Assembly: GCF_028369135.1 (NCBI RefSeq)
Contig: NZ_JAPWHW010000004.1
Location: 186,001 to 250,000, forward strand
Direction of reading: 5' to 3'
Length of the DNA: 64,000 nt
DNA from: Roseovarius sp. ZX-A-9
GTDB taxonomy: Bacteria; Pseudomonadota; Alphaproteobacteria; Rhodobacterales; Rhodobacteraceae
Shown piece after piece: positions 28,301 through 36,662 of the stretch. The notes below the pieces were generated by a model. That model made no database searches, was not told the origin of the DNA, and worked only from the letters and a program-made list of their open reading frames with translations. Every line of letters starts with the position of its first letter. The stretch's first letter is position 1. The position numbers were made by a program, and so were the translations under genes.

Positions 28301-31300
28301 GATCAGGTAAGTCCCGCCCGGTCGGAAACCCGGCGCAGCCGCAGCCGCATCCAACGCAACCGGCTTGACCGAGCGCACCAACCGCTTGGCCCCACGCAGG
28401 GCTACAACGTGGTTTTCGGGCTCTGCCAGCAGATCCTCCAAGAGCCGCTCTGTAAGGGAGTGCTGCACGCCGATATCGTCGCTTTTGCGAGAAAACAGGC
28501 TCCGCCGCGCAGGGGGCGGCGGTAATTCGATATCCAGCAGCGAAGCGGTGACACCGGGAAACTCGCGCGGGATCACACCTACGGGGCCCAGAACGCAGGC
28601 TTTCTCGGGGGTGGGCAATGGCTCATCCCGCACCTGAACCGCGCCATTGCTGACCACGTCCAGATGGCAGGGCTGCGGCATCTCTGCCCCACCCATCGCC
28701 TGCGCCAGATGCATCAGGCTGAGAAAACCGTGCTCGATATTCCGGTCGTAGAAGCTGCTGCCGGGGCGGTGCGTCGAATCCGCCGTTACCAGCCAGAAAT
28801 GTGCAATCCGCTGCGGCAAACGGCCATCGGCAGCCAATGCAGCCAAGAGCGCCTCGTATCCTTCCGCCCCCTGTTCGGGCGACAGGATATAGGCATCCTC
28901 TCCACGCCGCTGGAAGCTGTCGCCCGACCGCACGGTGCTGACGCCATGCCCGGCCTCGTGCAGTGCCGCGATGACAGGCGCGGCGATACCCGCGTCATCC
29001 TCGAAAAACAGCCAGTTCTGCGGTGTCCCCAGATCCTCGGTCACGTCCAGCTCACATGCGGCGAGGCTGGGCTTCCACACCGGGCGGTAGCCCCATTCGC
29101 GCATATCCTCGGACCGGGCCAACGCCGGTTCGGCTACCTGCGCGGCCTTGCCGGGTTCGATGAAATAGCGGCTGCGCTGGAACTGGTAGGTGGGCAGTAC
29201 AACGGTGTTGCGCCGCGCCTCGCCCCAGATCTGGCCCCAGTCCGCCTCGATCCCGCAGGCCCAAAGCCGCCCGATCACACCCAGAAAATAGGCATCGTCG
29301 GCGATCTGTTGATCCGGGTGGCGCAGTGTGCTGACCACCTGTCCCGGTTTCAGCGCATCGCTCATCTGCGCCAATGAGCTCAGCGCCTTGCCCGGGCCGA
29401 CCTCGATGAACACGCGGTCGGATCGCGCGCCGAGCATGTCGATGCAATCGGCGAAATGCACCGTGTTGCGCAACTGCTGAACCCAGTATTCGGGATCGGT
29501 CGCCTGCACATCGGTGATCATCGCTCCGGTCCGGTTCGACGCAAAGGGAATGCTGGGCGCGCTCAGCGTCAGTTTTTGCAGGAAGCTGCGGAAATCGCTC
29601 AGAATGGGGTCGAGCATGCGCGAATGCGCCGCGATATCGATGGCGATGCGGCTGTAGTCGATGCCGCTGGCATCCAGCTGCGTCTGTAGCGCTTGCAGCC
29701 GATCCTGCGGGCCGGAGACCGCACAAAGGCCCGGCGCATTCACGCTGGCCATGTCCAGATCATCGCCGAGCATCGGCTCAAGCTCTGCACGCGATAACGA
29801 GACGCTCAACATGCCGCCCGCGGGCACGGTGTCAAAGAGCCGCCCGCGCAGCAACACCAGGTCGATGCAATTCTCAAACCCGATCACCCCGGCAAGACAG
29901 GCCGCGGTGTTTTCGCCCATCGAATGCCCAACCAGCGCCGCCGGGCGCACGCCCCAGCTGATCCAGAGCTGGGCCAGCGCGTATTCAGTGATCATGATCA
30001 GCGGCAGTTGCACCGACGGTTTTTTCAGCGTCGCGGCGGCGGTGGCCTCTTCCCCCGGTTCGGGCAGCCAGAGCGCGCGGATGTCATAATCCAGCTGCGG
30101 TTCCAGATGCGCCAGCCCCCGGTCCATCCATTCGGCAAAGACCGGCTCTGTCTCGTAGAGATCGCGGGCCATGCCGGGATATTGTGCCCCGCCACCGGGG
30201 AACATGAACACCGCCTCTGGCGCGTCACCCAACCGCTCATGCGTAAAGACACGTTGCGGGTCGCCCGCCTCCAGCAGAGTCGCGGCCTCTTCGGCGGTTT
30301 CGGCCACCAGCACGCGGCGTTTGTCGAACCCGTGACGCCCCTCTTTCAGCGTCCAGGCCACATCGGCCAGGGGCTGATCAGGATTGGCGCGCAGATGTGC
30401 GGCAAGGGCTGCGGCGTTCGCGTCCAGCGCCGCCTTGCTACGGGCGGACACACAGAGCACCTGGAACGGAAAGTCAGACTCGTCCGACGCCGCGCGTTCC
30501 GGGGCCTGCTCCAGCACCACATGCGCGTTGGTGCCGCCGACGCCCAGCGAATTGACCGCCGCCCGGCGCGGGTGAGGACCTGCGGGCCAGTCACTGAGAG
30601 TGGCGTTCACATGGAACGGGCTATCCTCGAATTCGATCGCCGGGTTCGGCGCCTCATAGCCCAGGCTGGGCGGGATTTGCGCGTGGTGCAGCGACAGCGC
30701 CGTCTTGATCACACTGACGACGCCTGCCGCCGTGTCGAGATGGCCGATATTGGTCTTGACCGACCCGATGCCGCAGAACCCGCTGGCGTCGGTCTGGCTG
30801 CGATAGGCCTCGGTCAGCGCCGCCACCTCGATCGGGTCGCCCAGATAGGTGCCTGTGCCGTGGCATTCGACATAGCCGATGCTTTCGGCAGGTACGGCAG
30901 CATCTTCCATTGCGGCGCGCACAGCGGCGGCCTGACCATCGACGGAGGGGGCCAGATACCCGGCTTTGGCCCCGCCATCATTGTTGATCGCCGAGCCCTT
31001 GATCACCGCCCATATCTGATCACCGTCGGCGACCGCATCCTCCAGCCGCCGCAGCGCAACCGCGCCCGCGCCGCTGCCAAAAACGGTGCCTTGCGCGCGG
31101 TGGTCGAAGGCGTGGCAATGCCCATCAGGCGAAAGGATCTCGTTTTCCTTGAAGAGATAGCCACGCCCCTGCGGCAGTTCGATGGTCACACCGCCCGCCA
31201 GCGCCATGTCACATTCGCCGGTCATCAACGCCTGACGCGCATAATGGATCGCCACCAACGATGTGGAACACGCGGTCTGCATGTTCACGCTCGGCCCCTT

Positions 31301-31819
31301 GAGGTCGAAAATATGGCTGACCCGCGTGCTGAGGAAATCCTTGTCGTTGCCGGTATGGCGCAGCAGGAACATGCCCACATCATCCACCAGATCTGGGTTC
31401 GAGCAGATGTTGAAATAGAAATAGCTGCCCATGCCGCACCCCGCATAGACGCCGATACGTCCGGGGAACTGCGCGGGTGTGCGTCCGGCCTGCTCCATCG
31501 CCTGCCAACTGACTTCCAGGAACTTGCGGTGCTGCGGATCAAGGATCGCCGCCTCCTTGGGGCCGAAGCCAAAAAATTCCGCATCAAAGGTGTCGAACCC
31601 GTCCAGCCTTGCCGCCACCGGCACGTAATTCTTCTGGCGCATCCGCGCGGGCGCTTCACCGGCCGCCAGCAGCGCCTCTTCGTCCTGCACCTCGATGCTC
31701 TCGACGCCGGCGCGCAGGTTTTGCCAGAACGCGGCAACATCGGCCGCCCCGGGCACGGTCAGCGCCATGCCGACGATTGCAATATCACCGGACATCTTGT
31801 TCGGGGTGGGCTGGGTCAT
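25337..31819 (-). CDS. Type I polyketide synthase, KS-AT-KR-DH-ACP-TE
   Basis: A 2160-residue multidomain enzyme. KS (about 10-440) has active Cys in TACSTSLVA (about 184) and His in ECHGTGT and NIGH. AT (535-870) has GHSMGE (serine about 633); its specificity motif reads IAAH rather than HAFH or YASH. A KR follows (GGFGGIG at about 1175, Tyr in QIDYVAAN), then a DH (EHRTRTGQILLP with His about 1417; HPALMDLATG with Asp about 1584), a KR-tail-like segment, ACP (GGHSLLAVR, serine about 1798) and thioesterase (GFSGGG, serine about 1948; GDHDS His). One extension step and release by the TE are expected. ATG at 31819 is preferred; 31795 is possible. AT-rich DNA upstream probably holds the operon promoter. 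Confidence 0.94.
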   Translation of the reverse strand: MTQPTPNKMSGDIAIVGMALTVPGAADVAAFWQNLRAGVESIEVQDEEALLAAGEAPARMRQKNYVPVAARLDGFDTFDAEFFGFGPKEAAILDPQHRKFLEVSWQAMEQAGRTPAQFPGRIGVYAGCGMGSYFYFNICSNPDLVDDVGMFLLRHTGNDKDFLSTRVSHIFDLKGPSVNMQTACSTSLVAIHYARQALMTGECDMALAGGVTIELPQGRGYLFKENEILSPDGHCHAFDHRAQGTVFGSGAGAVALRRLEDAVADGDQIWAVIKGSAINNDGGAKAGYLAPSVDGQAAAVRAAMEDAAVPAESIGYVECHGTGTYLGDPIEVAALTEAYRSQTDASGFCGIGSVKTNIGHLDTAAGVVSVIKTALSLHHAQIPPSLGYEAPNPAIEFEDSPFHVNATLSDWPAGPHPRRAAVNSLGVGGTNAHVVLEQAPERAASDESDFPFQVLCVSARSKAALDANAAALAAHLRANPDQPLADVAWTLKEGRHGFDKRRVLVAETAEEAATLLEAGDPQRVFTHERLGDAPEAVFMFPGGGAQYPGMARDLYETEPVFAEWMDRGLAHLEPQLDYDIRALWLPEPGEEATAAATLKKPSVQLPLIMITEYALAQLWISWGVRPAALVGHSMGENTAACLAGVIGFENCIDLVLLRGRLFDTVPAGGMLSVSLSRAELEPMLGDDLDMASVNAPGLCAVSGPQDRLQALQTQLDASGIDYSRIAIDIAAHSRMLDPILSDFRSFLQKLTLSAPSIPFASNRTGAMITDVQATDPEYWVQQLRNTVHFADCIDMLGARSDRVFIEVGPGKALSSLAQMSDALKPGQVVSTLRHPDQQIADDAYFLGVIGRLWACGIEADWGQIWGEARRNTVVLPTYQFQRSRYFIEPGKAAQVAEPALARSEDMREWGYRPVWKPSLAACELDVTEDLGTPQNWLFFEDDAGIAAPVIAALHEAGHGVSTVRSGDSFQRRGEDAYILSPEQGAEGYEALLAALAADGRLPQRIAHFWLVTADSTHRPGSSFYDRNIEHGFLSLMHLAQAMGGAEMPQPCHLDVVSNGAVQVRDEPLPTPEKACVLGPVGVIPREFPGVTASLLDIELPPPPARRSLFSRKSDDIGVQHSLTERLLEDLLAEPENHVVALRGAKRLVRSVKPVALDAAAAAPGFRPGGTYLITGGFGGIGLSVARDLAENFQANIVLLSRGAVPARADWDRHAADSRTGRRIAALREIEALGGQVMIAQADVTDISQMEGVADDIAARFGPLTGIIHAAGSIDDAPILTKDAASVAGVFAPKIGGLRVLDAVFPDGSIELMVLFSSTSTWTQPAGQIDYVAANAYLDAYAAARSSGQTRVVAVDWGVWSDTGMAAQAMAARLGAAEAPEARALDAPLLDETWTDADDRQHFSATLSATDDWVLAEHRTRTGQILLPGTGVIELAAETMAGPQGWTPFEISDLYFLRPMDVAEGGTRRITLTLSGDASERRLELRGGVTLDGRSGTVQTAEARLVPLNGSAPAIDTNAITARCGDVAPAPFVSPQEAHLDFGPRWRVVTEARFGEGEGIAHLSLPDAAQGDLVAGYLAHPALMDLATGWAIALHRAYDPAQLWVPAGYGMVRLYAPLPAQLISWVRLNPAAEGGTAIFDISLATPEGKVVADIRAFQMRRLDNSALTGMPALAARDVQFDDAGAEVAPLSPAEARLMHNISLGIRAEEGPEALRRAIALGQSQIVISSLNLPALIDQAGQQDTVSTQGGTSFERPDLDSAFVEPAPGIETALAAVWSGLLGVAEVGADDSFFDLGGHSLLAVRFFAQVKRDYGVQFPISVLFEAPTVAALAQRIAAETGRDVAAEDGPQGADKATPAAPVRRHLVALHPDMSGGKTPFFIVAGMFGNVLNLRHLALLMGRERPIWGLQARGLIGDEAPHATIAEAARDYIAEIRNVQPDGPYYIGGFSGGGITALEMAQQLKDAGQEVRLLAMLDTPLPVRPALSRRDKALIKLAELRRKGPGYLLDWAKSRIAWELAKRRGDHPASVGDTGSFNNAEIEAAFRQAVAAYQVKPWHGPLTLFRPKLDRRWKVSNGNWVSAAREYVFADNQWTQHAPRTQVIEVPGDHDSMVLVPNVSVLAKHLGALARAADALMVESSDPAGTPHDDTPAPDWARCTAAE

Positions 31820-32112
31820 GGCGGATGTCGAAGCTCCACAGGATACAAAACACGGCTGTCTGGCTGCCAATGTACTATCAAAGCCGGGAAAAATCACGAA
31901 GCAATGCAAATGCTGTTAGTTTAAGTTTCCACCTTAAAACTTTGCTTTATTTATATTTTTCACGACCATGTAAAGAATGTAGTTGATCTGCTTCAGGCGA
32001 CAAACCGCAAGCGGGAAACAAATTGGTCACGTTTCTTCAACAATCCCCCGGTCGGCGGTGATTCTGTGCAATTCCCTGACCTTGGCCCCCGGCCTTGGCC
32101 CTGACGGTTGTT
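31820..32112. promoter_or_regulatory. AT-rich region upstream of the PKS-NRPS operon
   Basis: This 293-bp gap lies upstream of the PKS start and just after the stop of the Wzy-like gene on the same strand. The stretch 31915-31980 is much richer in A/T than its surroundings and contains TATAAA- and TTTACA-like hexamers on the minus strand, but with a spacing too short for a normal sigma-70 promoter. It is the likely start region of a separate PKS-GT-NRPS-PPTase transcript; the exact promoter is not resolved. Confidence 0.4.
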
Positions 32113-33570
32113 TCAGAGTGGCGTCCTGCTGCGCTTGACCGGCGCGCCCATCACCGTTCGACGGGTTGGCGCAGGCTGCGGCGCCCGCCTTGGCTTTGAT
32201 ACACTCAGCCGCTCGCTGCACCCCAAGATCGCGCCGGCGATCAGCCATGTGTAAGGCGTCAGGATCGCGTTCAGCAACATGTCGATCAGCGTGATCGCCA
32301 GCAACAGTGCCAGCGGCGCCACATAGGGCGGGACGTCGCGCACTGGGGTCATGCGCAGTGACCACCACAACAGGATCAAGGGCCCGCCCAGCAGGCCCAT
32401 CTGGCTGATATACCCCACCCAGCCAAACGTGCCAAAGACGATGATCCACGAGCCATCCGGGATGCTGAGGATCTGACCGGTCTGCATGTCATGCACCAGG
32501 TTACGGCCCCAGCCGCCCCAGCCAAACAGCCACTTTTCATGGGCGCGCTCCAGCAGGGCTTCTTCATTGTCAAAGCGGTAGCCGAGCGATTGCGCCCGGT
32601 CCGGGTTGAAAGCTTCGGCCTGTTTCAGGATCGCATCAAGGGGGATCAATCCCTGCTCGCGCAACATCGGGTAGATCACCGCGATCAGCGCAAAGATCAG
32701 CGCGATGCGTATCTGCACCTTGGCATTGGTGATCAGCAGCAGCGCCCCCAGCGATAGCGCATAGAGCATCGAGGCGAGGCTCTTGCACAGCACCAGCAGC
32801 ACCAGCAGGTAAACGGCAAAGGCGTAGAACCTGACCCGCTCGCTGCCGTCTGCCTGCCGTCCCAGCGCCAGCGCTGCCATCGCGGCACTCATCACGAAGA
32901 ACGCCAGCCACAATGCGTGCGGCAGGAACACCAGAGGACGGAACCCGCCGTCGCGCATCATCTGCTCGAAACTGTGCTGGAAGAAGCCATAGGTCCAGAT
33001 ATTTATCTGCGGGCTCAGGCGGATTTCGATCAGCGCCGGAATCGAATAAACCAGCGCACCGATCACCAGCGCATAGAGCAGCTCGCGCAGGCCCGTATCG
33101 GTGGACAGGTAGTTGCGCGCGAGGAAAAATGGCAGCACCACGATGATCTGGTTGATCACGACCGACAGCAGGTCACGCAGGCCCAAGCCCGGCAGCGAGG
33201 CTGTGGAAAACACGATGGGCGCGGTCTCTCCCAACAGGGTGAAAACGATCGCGTCGCCATTGGTCAGAACCGTCGGCACCACCCCGATCACGAACCCCGT
33301 CAGCAACAGACGCATTGCCCAGTTACGGGGCCAGATGGTGACAGGTTTTTTCAGGACGAAGACGCACAGGATAAAGGCACAGATATTCGGGATCGACGTC
33401 TTGGTCATGTCCGGGACCAGCGGCAGATCGAATTTGGCCACTTGCGGCAGCAGCAAATAGCCGCCGAGAATGCTCCAGATGATCGCCCTCTCCAGCGACA
33501 CCCGCCGAAACAGGAAGACGCAGACCGCCGGCCAGATCATCAGCATCAGATAGGCAAGGGCATTGGGCAT
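32113..33570 (-). CDS. Wzy/O-antigen ligase-like polysaccharide polymerase
   Basis: A 485-residue membrane protein with about 10-12 hydrophobic helices and one large loop near residues 320-390 (around GYRFDNEEALLERAHEKWLF, followed by GWGGWGRN). The GWG-type loop after a cluster of helices is characteristic of O-antigen ligase/polymerase (Wzy_C-like) proteins, which join lipid-linked units in the periplasm. It supplies the polymerase expected beside the Wzx flippase and Wzz-like protein. A basic, proline-containing C-terminal tail is cytoplasmic by prediction. It is divergent from the WecG/TagA-type gene. Confidence 0.82.
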   Translation of the reverse strand: MPNALAYLMLMIWPAVCVFLFRRVSLERAIIWSILGGYLLLPQVAKFDLPLVPDMTKTSIPNICAFILCVFVLKKPVTIWPRNWAMRLLLTGFVIGVVPTVLTNGDAIVFTLLGETAPIVFSTASLPGLGLRDLLSVVINQIIVVLPFFLARNYLSTDTGLRELLYALVIGALVYSIPALIEIRLSPQINIWTYGFFQHSFEQMMRDGGFRPLVFLPHALWLAFFVMSAAMAALALGRQADGSERVRFYAFAVYLLVLLVLCKSLASMLYALSLGALLLITNAKVQIRIALIFALIAVIYPMLREQGLIPLDAILKQAEAFNPDRAQSLGYRFDNEEALLERAHEKWLFGWGGWGRNLVHDMQTGQILSIPDGSWIIVFGTFGWVGYISQMGLLGGPLILLWWSLRMTPVRDVPPYVAPLALLLAITLIDMLLNAILTPYTWLIAGAILGCSERLSVSKPRRAPQPAPTRRTVMGAPVKRSRTPL

Positions 33571-33750
33571 CGTGTCTGTCGGTCTGCTCTGATCATCAAG
33601 GGCCGGGCGGTCTCTTGCCGCCTTGGCCGCAACCTAGCATGGCCGAACCGCTTTGTCCCGATTTGCCGCGCGTGGCGGATTTTGCTTTTCGCAGCTGCGC
33701 GCCACGGCTAAGCCTTGGGCTGGCAATCAACCAGAACGCGGAGCGCCATT

Positions 33751-34506
33751 TTGCAGTTTTCCACGGACCAGAACCGGATCGAAATCAACACGCCCACCCG
33801 CGACGCGCTGGTGAACGCCGTGCGCGCGCATCTTCGGGCACGGTCCGGCTTTGCCCTGGCGACGCTGAACCTCGATCATTTGGTCAAGCTGCGCCACGAT
33901 GCTGCCTTTGCCGCCGCCTATGCCGCCCAGGACATCGTGGTGGCGGATGGGCGGCCTGTGGTCTGGCTGTCGCGGCTGGCCCGGCAACCGGTAGACCTTC
34001 TGCCCGGCTCTGATCTGGTGCTGCCGCTTTGCGCGGTTGCCGCGAGCGAGGGGCGCGCCATCGCGATGATCGGCAGCACCGAGGCCGCACTCGGCGATGC
34101 CGCAGACCATCTGACGCGCGCGGTGCCGGGGCTGAAAGTGGCCTATACCAATGCCCCTGCGATGGGGTTCGATCCCGATGGCCCGGCGGCGGCAGAGATC
34201 CTGCGCGCGCTCGAAGCTTCGGGCGCGGGCCTGTGTTTCCTGGCGCTTGGTGCGCCCAAGCAGGAACGTCTGGCGGCGCGGGGCCGCGATCTGGCCCCGT
34301 CGGTGGGGTTTGCCTCGATTGGCGCGGGCCTCGATTTTCTGGGCGGGCACCAGCGGCGTGCACCCACCGTGGTCCGGCGGCTGGCGCTCGAATGGCTCTG
34401 GCGCGCACTCAGCAGCCCGCGCCGGATGGTGCCACGCTATGCGCGCTGTTTCGCAATTCTGCCGGCGTTGACAGTGCAGGCGTTGCGGCAGCGCCGACGC
34501 GGCTGA
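33751..34506 (+). CDS. WecG/TagA/CpsF-family glycosyltransferase
   Basis: A 251-residue protein with the family pattern: FALATLNLDHLVKLRHD, VVADGRPVVWLSR, AMIGSTEAALGDAADHL, GLCFLALGAPKQER and VGFASIGAGLDFLGG, ending with RAPTVVRRLALEWLWRALSSPRRM. Family members (GT26) transfer N-acetylmannosaminuronic acid, ManNAc or glucose to lipid-linked intermediates; the exact sugar here is not known. A TTG at 33751 with GGAG seven bases upstream is the preferred start; an upstream TTG at 33715 would add twelve residues. It is the only plus-strand gene between the Wzy-like gene and a convergent GT2 gene. Confidence 0.9.
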   Translation: MQFSTDQNRIEINTPTRDALVNAVRAHLRARSGFALATLNLDHLVKLRHDAAFAAAYAAQDIVVADGRPVVWLSRLARQPVDLLPGSDLVLPLCAVAASEGRAIAMIGSTEAALGDAADHLTRAVPGLKVAYTNAPAMGFDPDGPAAAEILRALEASGAGLCFLALGAPKQERLAARGRDLAPSVGFASIGAGLDFLGGHQRRAPTVVRRLALEWLWRALSSPRRMVPRYARCFAILPALTVQALRQRRRG

Positions 34507-34584
34507 CAGCCCGGCGCTCCCTTTCGGCGTGGATAGGCGGCAAGGCACCGGCCTGCCCTGTTCACCGCATCGAATGCCGCCCTA

Positions 34585-35553
34585 TCACTTATATTCGATC
34601 AGTGCCGATTTCCGGCCCATCAGACGACCCAGATAGTATCCGAGCGCGCCCTGCGCCTCGGCAAATTTGCCTAGCACCGTGAAAAACGCCCAGTCCCAGC
34701 CGCCGCCCGGCCGCAGGCCCAGCCGGATCACCTGCAGCGGATAGATCAGGAACAGCCAGAGAGCGTGCACGTTCACGAACGCCAGCGCAACAATCGCCAA
34801 GGGCAGCACTGCCCCCCAAAGCAGCGCGCGCCGTGTCTCGGCCACCCAATGCCGTTCCGGGCCGCTGCCGTGCAATGCGGCCCCCTCGGCATAGGCATGC
34901 CCTGCCCGCCTAGACCGCCGCCACCACTGGCCCAGCCGCGTGATCGCCGCATCGTGCAGCGTCATTTCTGCATCTATGCGCCAGATCTGCCAGCCCGCCC
35001 GGCGCAGGCGCAGGCACAGCTCCGGCTCTTCGCCCGCGATCAGGCCCGGGTTGAATCCGCCCACGGCGCGCAACGCCGCCCGACGCATCAACGCGTCGCC
35101 ACCGCACGCCTTGACCTCGCCTGCGGGCCCTGCCCATTCGCGGTCGATCAGCCGGTTGTAGATGCTGGCTTGTGGCGCAATCTCGCGTCGCCGTCCGCAT
35201 ACCACCGCGCAGTCCGGGCGCTCTGTCAGATGCAGCGCAGCCTGATACAGCCAATCCGGCTGCACCCGACAATCGCCATCAACCAGCATCACCAACCCAT
35301 CGCCATCCAGCCGTGCCAGACCCGCGTTGCGGGCCCGCGCGGCGGTAAAGGGCTGCTGCAGGTCGAGTAACACCACTTCGGCGCGCGCCGCTTGGGCTAT
35401 CGCGATACTGTCATCGGTCGATCCGCTGTCAACATAGACCAGCCTCCGCACCTGCCCCCGAAGCGAGCCCAGACACGCCTCCAGTCGCGCACCCTCGTTG
35501 CGCCCGATCACCACCGCATCGACGGGCGGCAGGTCAGTAAGTTGTTCCGTCAT
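34585..35553 (-). CDS. Family 2 glycosyltransferase with membrane C-terminus
   Basis: A 322-residue enzyme with GT2 motifs VDAVVIGRNEGARLEACL, VYVDSGSTDDS, ARNAGLARL and MLVDGDCRV (metal-binding DGD). The C-terminal third holds two or three hydrophobic helices, as in EPS glycosyltransferases that work at the membrane face. Its ATG overlaps the end of the upstream glycosyltransferase gene (35550-35553) by 4 bases, and that gene overlaps the asparagine-synthase-like gene, so the three form one coupled operon read from 38227. Confidence 0.9.
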   Translation of the reverse strand: MTEQLTDLPPVDAVVIGRNEGARLEACLGSLRGQVRRLVYVDSGSTDDSIAIAQAARAEVVLLDLQQPFTAARARNAGLARLDGDGLVMLVDGDCRVQPDWLYQAALHLTERPDCAVVCGRRREIAPQASIYNRLIDREWAGPAGEVKACGGDALMRRAALRAVGGFNPGLIAGEEPELCLRLRRAGWQIWRIDAEMTLHDAAITRLGQWWRRSRRAGHAYAEGAALHGSGPERHWVAETRRALLWGAVLPLAIVALAFVNVHALWLFLIYPLQVIRLGLRPGGGWDWAFFTVLGKFAEAQGALGYYLGRLMGRKSALIEYK

Positions 35554-36662
35554 AGCTGCAGCACCGGTGCCATCTGTTCGACGAACCGAGCCGAGCGCGC
35601 ATAGTCGCGCAGAAGCTCGAACGCCGCTGCGCTGATCCTCGCCCTCGCCGCGTCATCCCGCAAGAGCCAATCAACCTTCTCGGCGAAATCGCTCAGGTCC
35701 CATGCGACAGGCACATAGGTTTCTCCGGCCACGAAAATATCCGGATCAGTCTCCACATGGCTCATGTCCTGTTTGAGCAGCACCGCCCCCGTCATCACCG
35801 CCTCGTAGTCGCGCCAGCAGACCTCACCATAACCAAACGGGCTGAAACATACCTTCGAGGCGCGCAACTCGCGCAAAAAGAGGTCGTGGCGAATGCCCGT
35901 TCCGGTAACGCTGCGAACGCCCTTCAGCGCTGCTACCGCATCGGCACAGCCCTGCCGCATGGCGCGGTACCACGGCGTACCCTCCACCGCGATCCGTGCA
36001 TGCAGATCAACCGGCCGTGCCCCCTGTGGCAACGCGCCCTTGTCAAAGACCGGCAGCATGAAATCGGCTGTCGCAAAGGACGGCCCGAGATGCAGAGTGT
36101 CCCAAAAACCTAGTGGAATATCAAATCTTTGCACCGTGTGGTTCAGGTCAAGATTGCGCCCATAGTAATCCATCAATGTCGTGTCGCCAAAGGTCGGCCG
36201 GTCATAGCGCGCGCGATCCGCCAACAGGTGTTTGGTCAGGTATCCATCCACATAGGGTGCCACACGCGCGGCCATGCGCAGATCGGTGGGCGCAAACCAA
36301 TCCATGTAGACCACCCGCGCATCCGGATTGCGCGTGCGGATCAGTGACATGTGCCGCTCCAGATCCGCATCCGATATGTCAAAATTCGATTGGTAACAGA
36401 CGGTTGTCGCGCCTTCTGGATGTTCCTCCTGCGAGCCGTACTCCTCCATCACCACCTCACGGATATCCGCATCATACTGATCGCGAAACCTGTCGGCATA
36501 GTAGTGAAACGGAAAATACTGGCTCTGCGGGATGCGATGATCAACCGCCAGCAGCAGAACGCGGTGCTTGGCGCTTGCATCAAACGGGCGCTGAAACGCC
36601 CTCTTGCGCCGCCGCGCATAGCGCATCGCGCCCAGACGCCGGGTGATCCGTTCCAAAGTCAT
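35550..36662 (-). CDS. Glycosyltransferase-like protein (exostosin/CgeB-like C-terminus)
   Basis: A 370-residue protein. The C-terminal region has FSPFGYGEVCWRDYEAVMTG followed by GAVLLKQDMSH, the pattern of the nucleotide-sugar-binding half of GT-B-type enzymes related to exostosin and CgeB-like proteins. The N-terminal half is less conserved (LLLAVDHRIPQSQYFPFHYY). It probably adds a sugar in the same pathway as the neighbouring GT2. ATGA overlaps link it to the genes on both sides. The donor and acceptor are not readable from the sequence. Confidence 0.72.
   Translation of the reverse strand: MTLERITRRLGAMRYARRRKRAFQRPFDASAKHRVLLLAVDHRIPQSQYFPFHYYADRFRDQYDADIREVVMEEYGSQEEHPEGATTVCYQSNFDISDADLERHMSLIRTRNPDARVVYMDWFAPTDLRMAARVAPYVDGYLTKHLLADRARYDRPTFGDTTLMDYYGRNLDLNHTVQRFDIPLGFWDTLHLGPSFATADFMLPVFDKGALPQGARPVDLHARIAVEGTPWYRAMRQGCADAVAALKGVRSVTGTGIRHDLFLRELRASKVCFSPFGYGEVCWRDYEAVMTGAVLLKQDMSHVETDPDIFVAGETYVPVAWDLSDFAEKVDWLLRDDAARARISAAAFELLRDYARSARFVEQMAPVLQL

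Noticed and set aside
29924..31924. 666-codon plus-strand frame over the PKS gene
   Set aside because: Shadow of the KS-AT region; rich in Arg/His/Gln without any motif.
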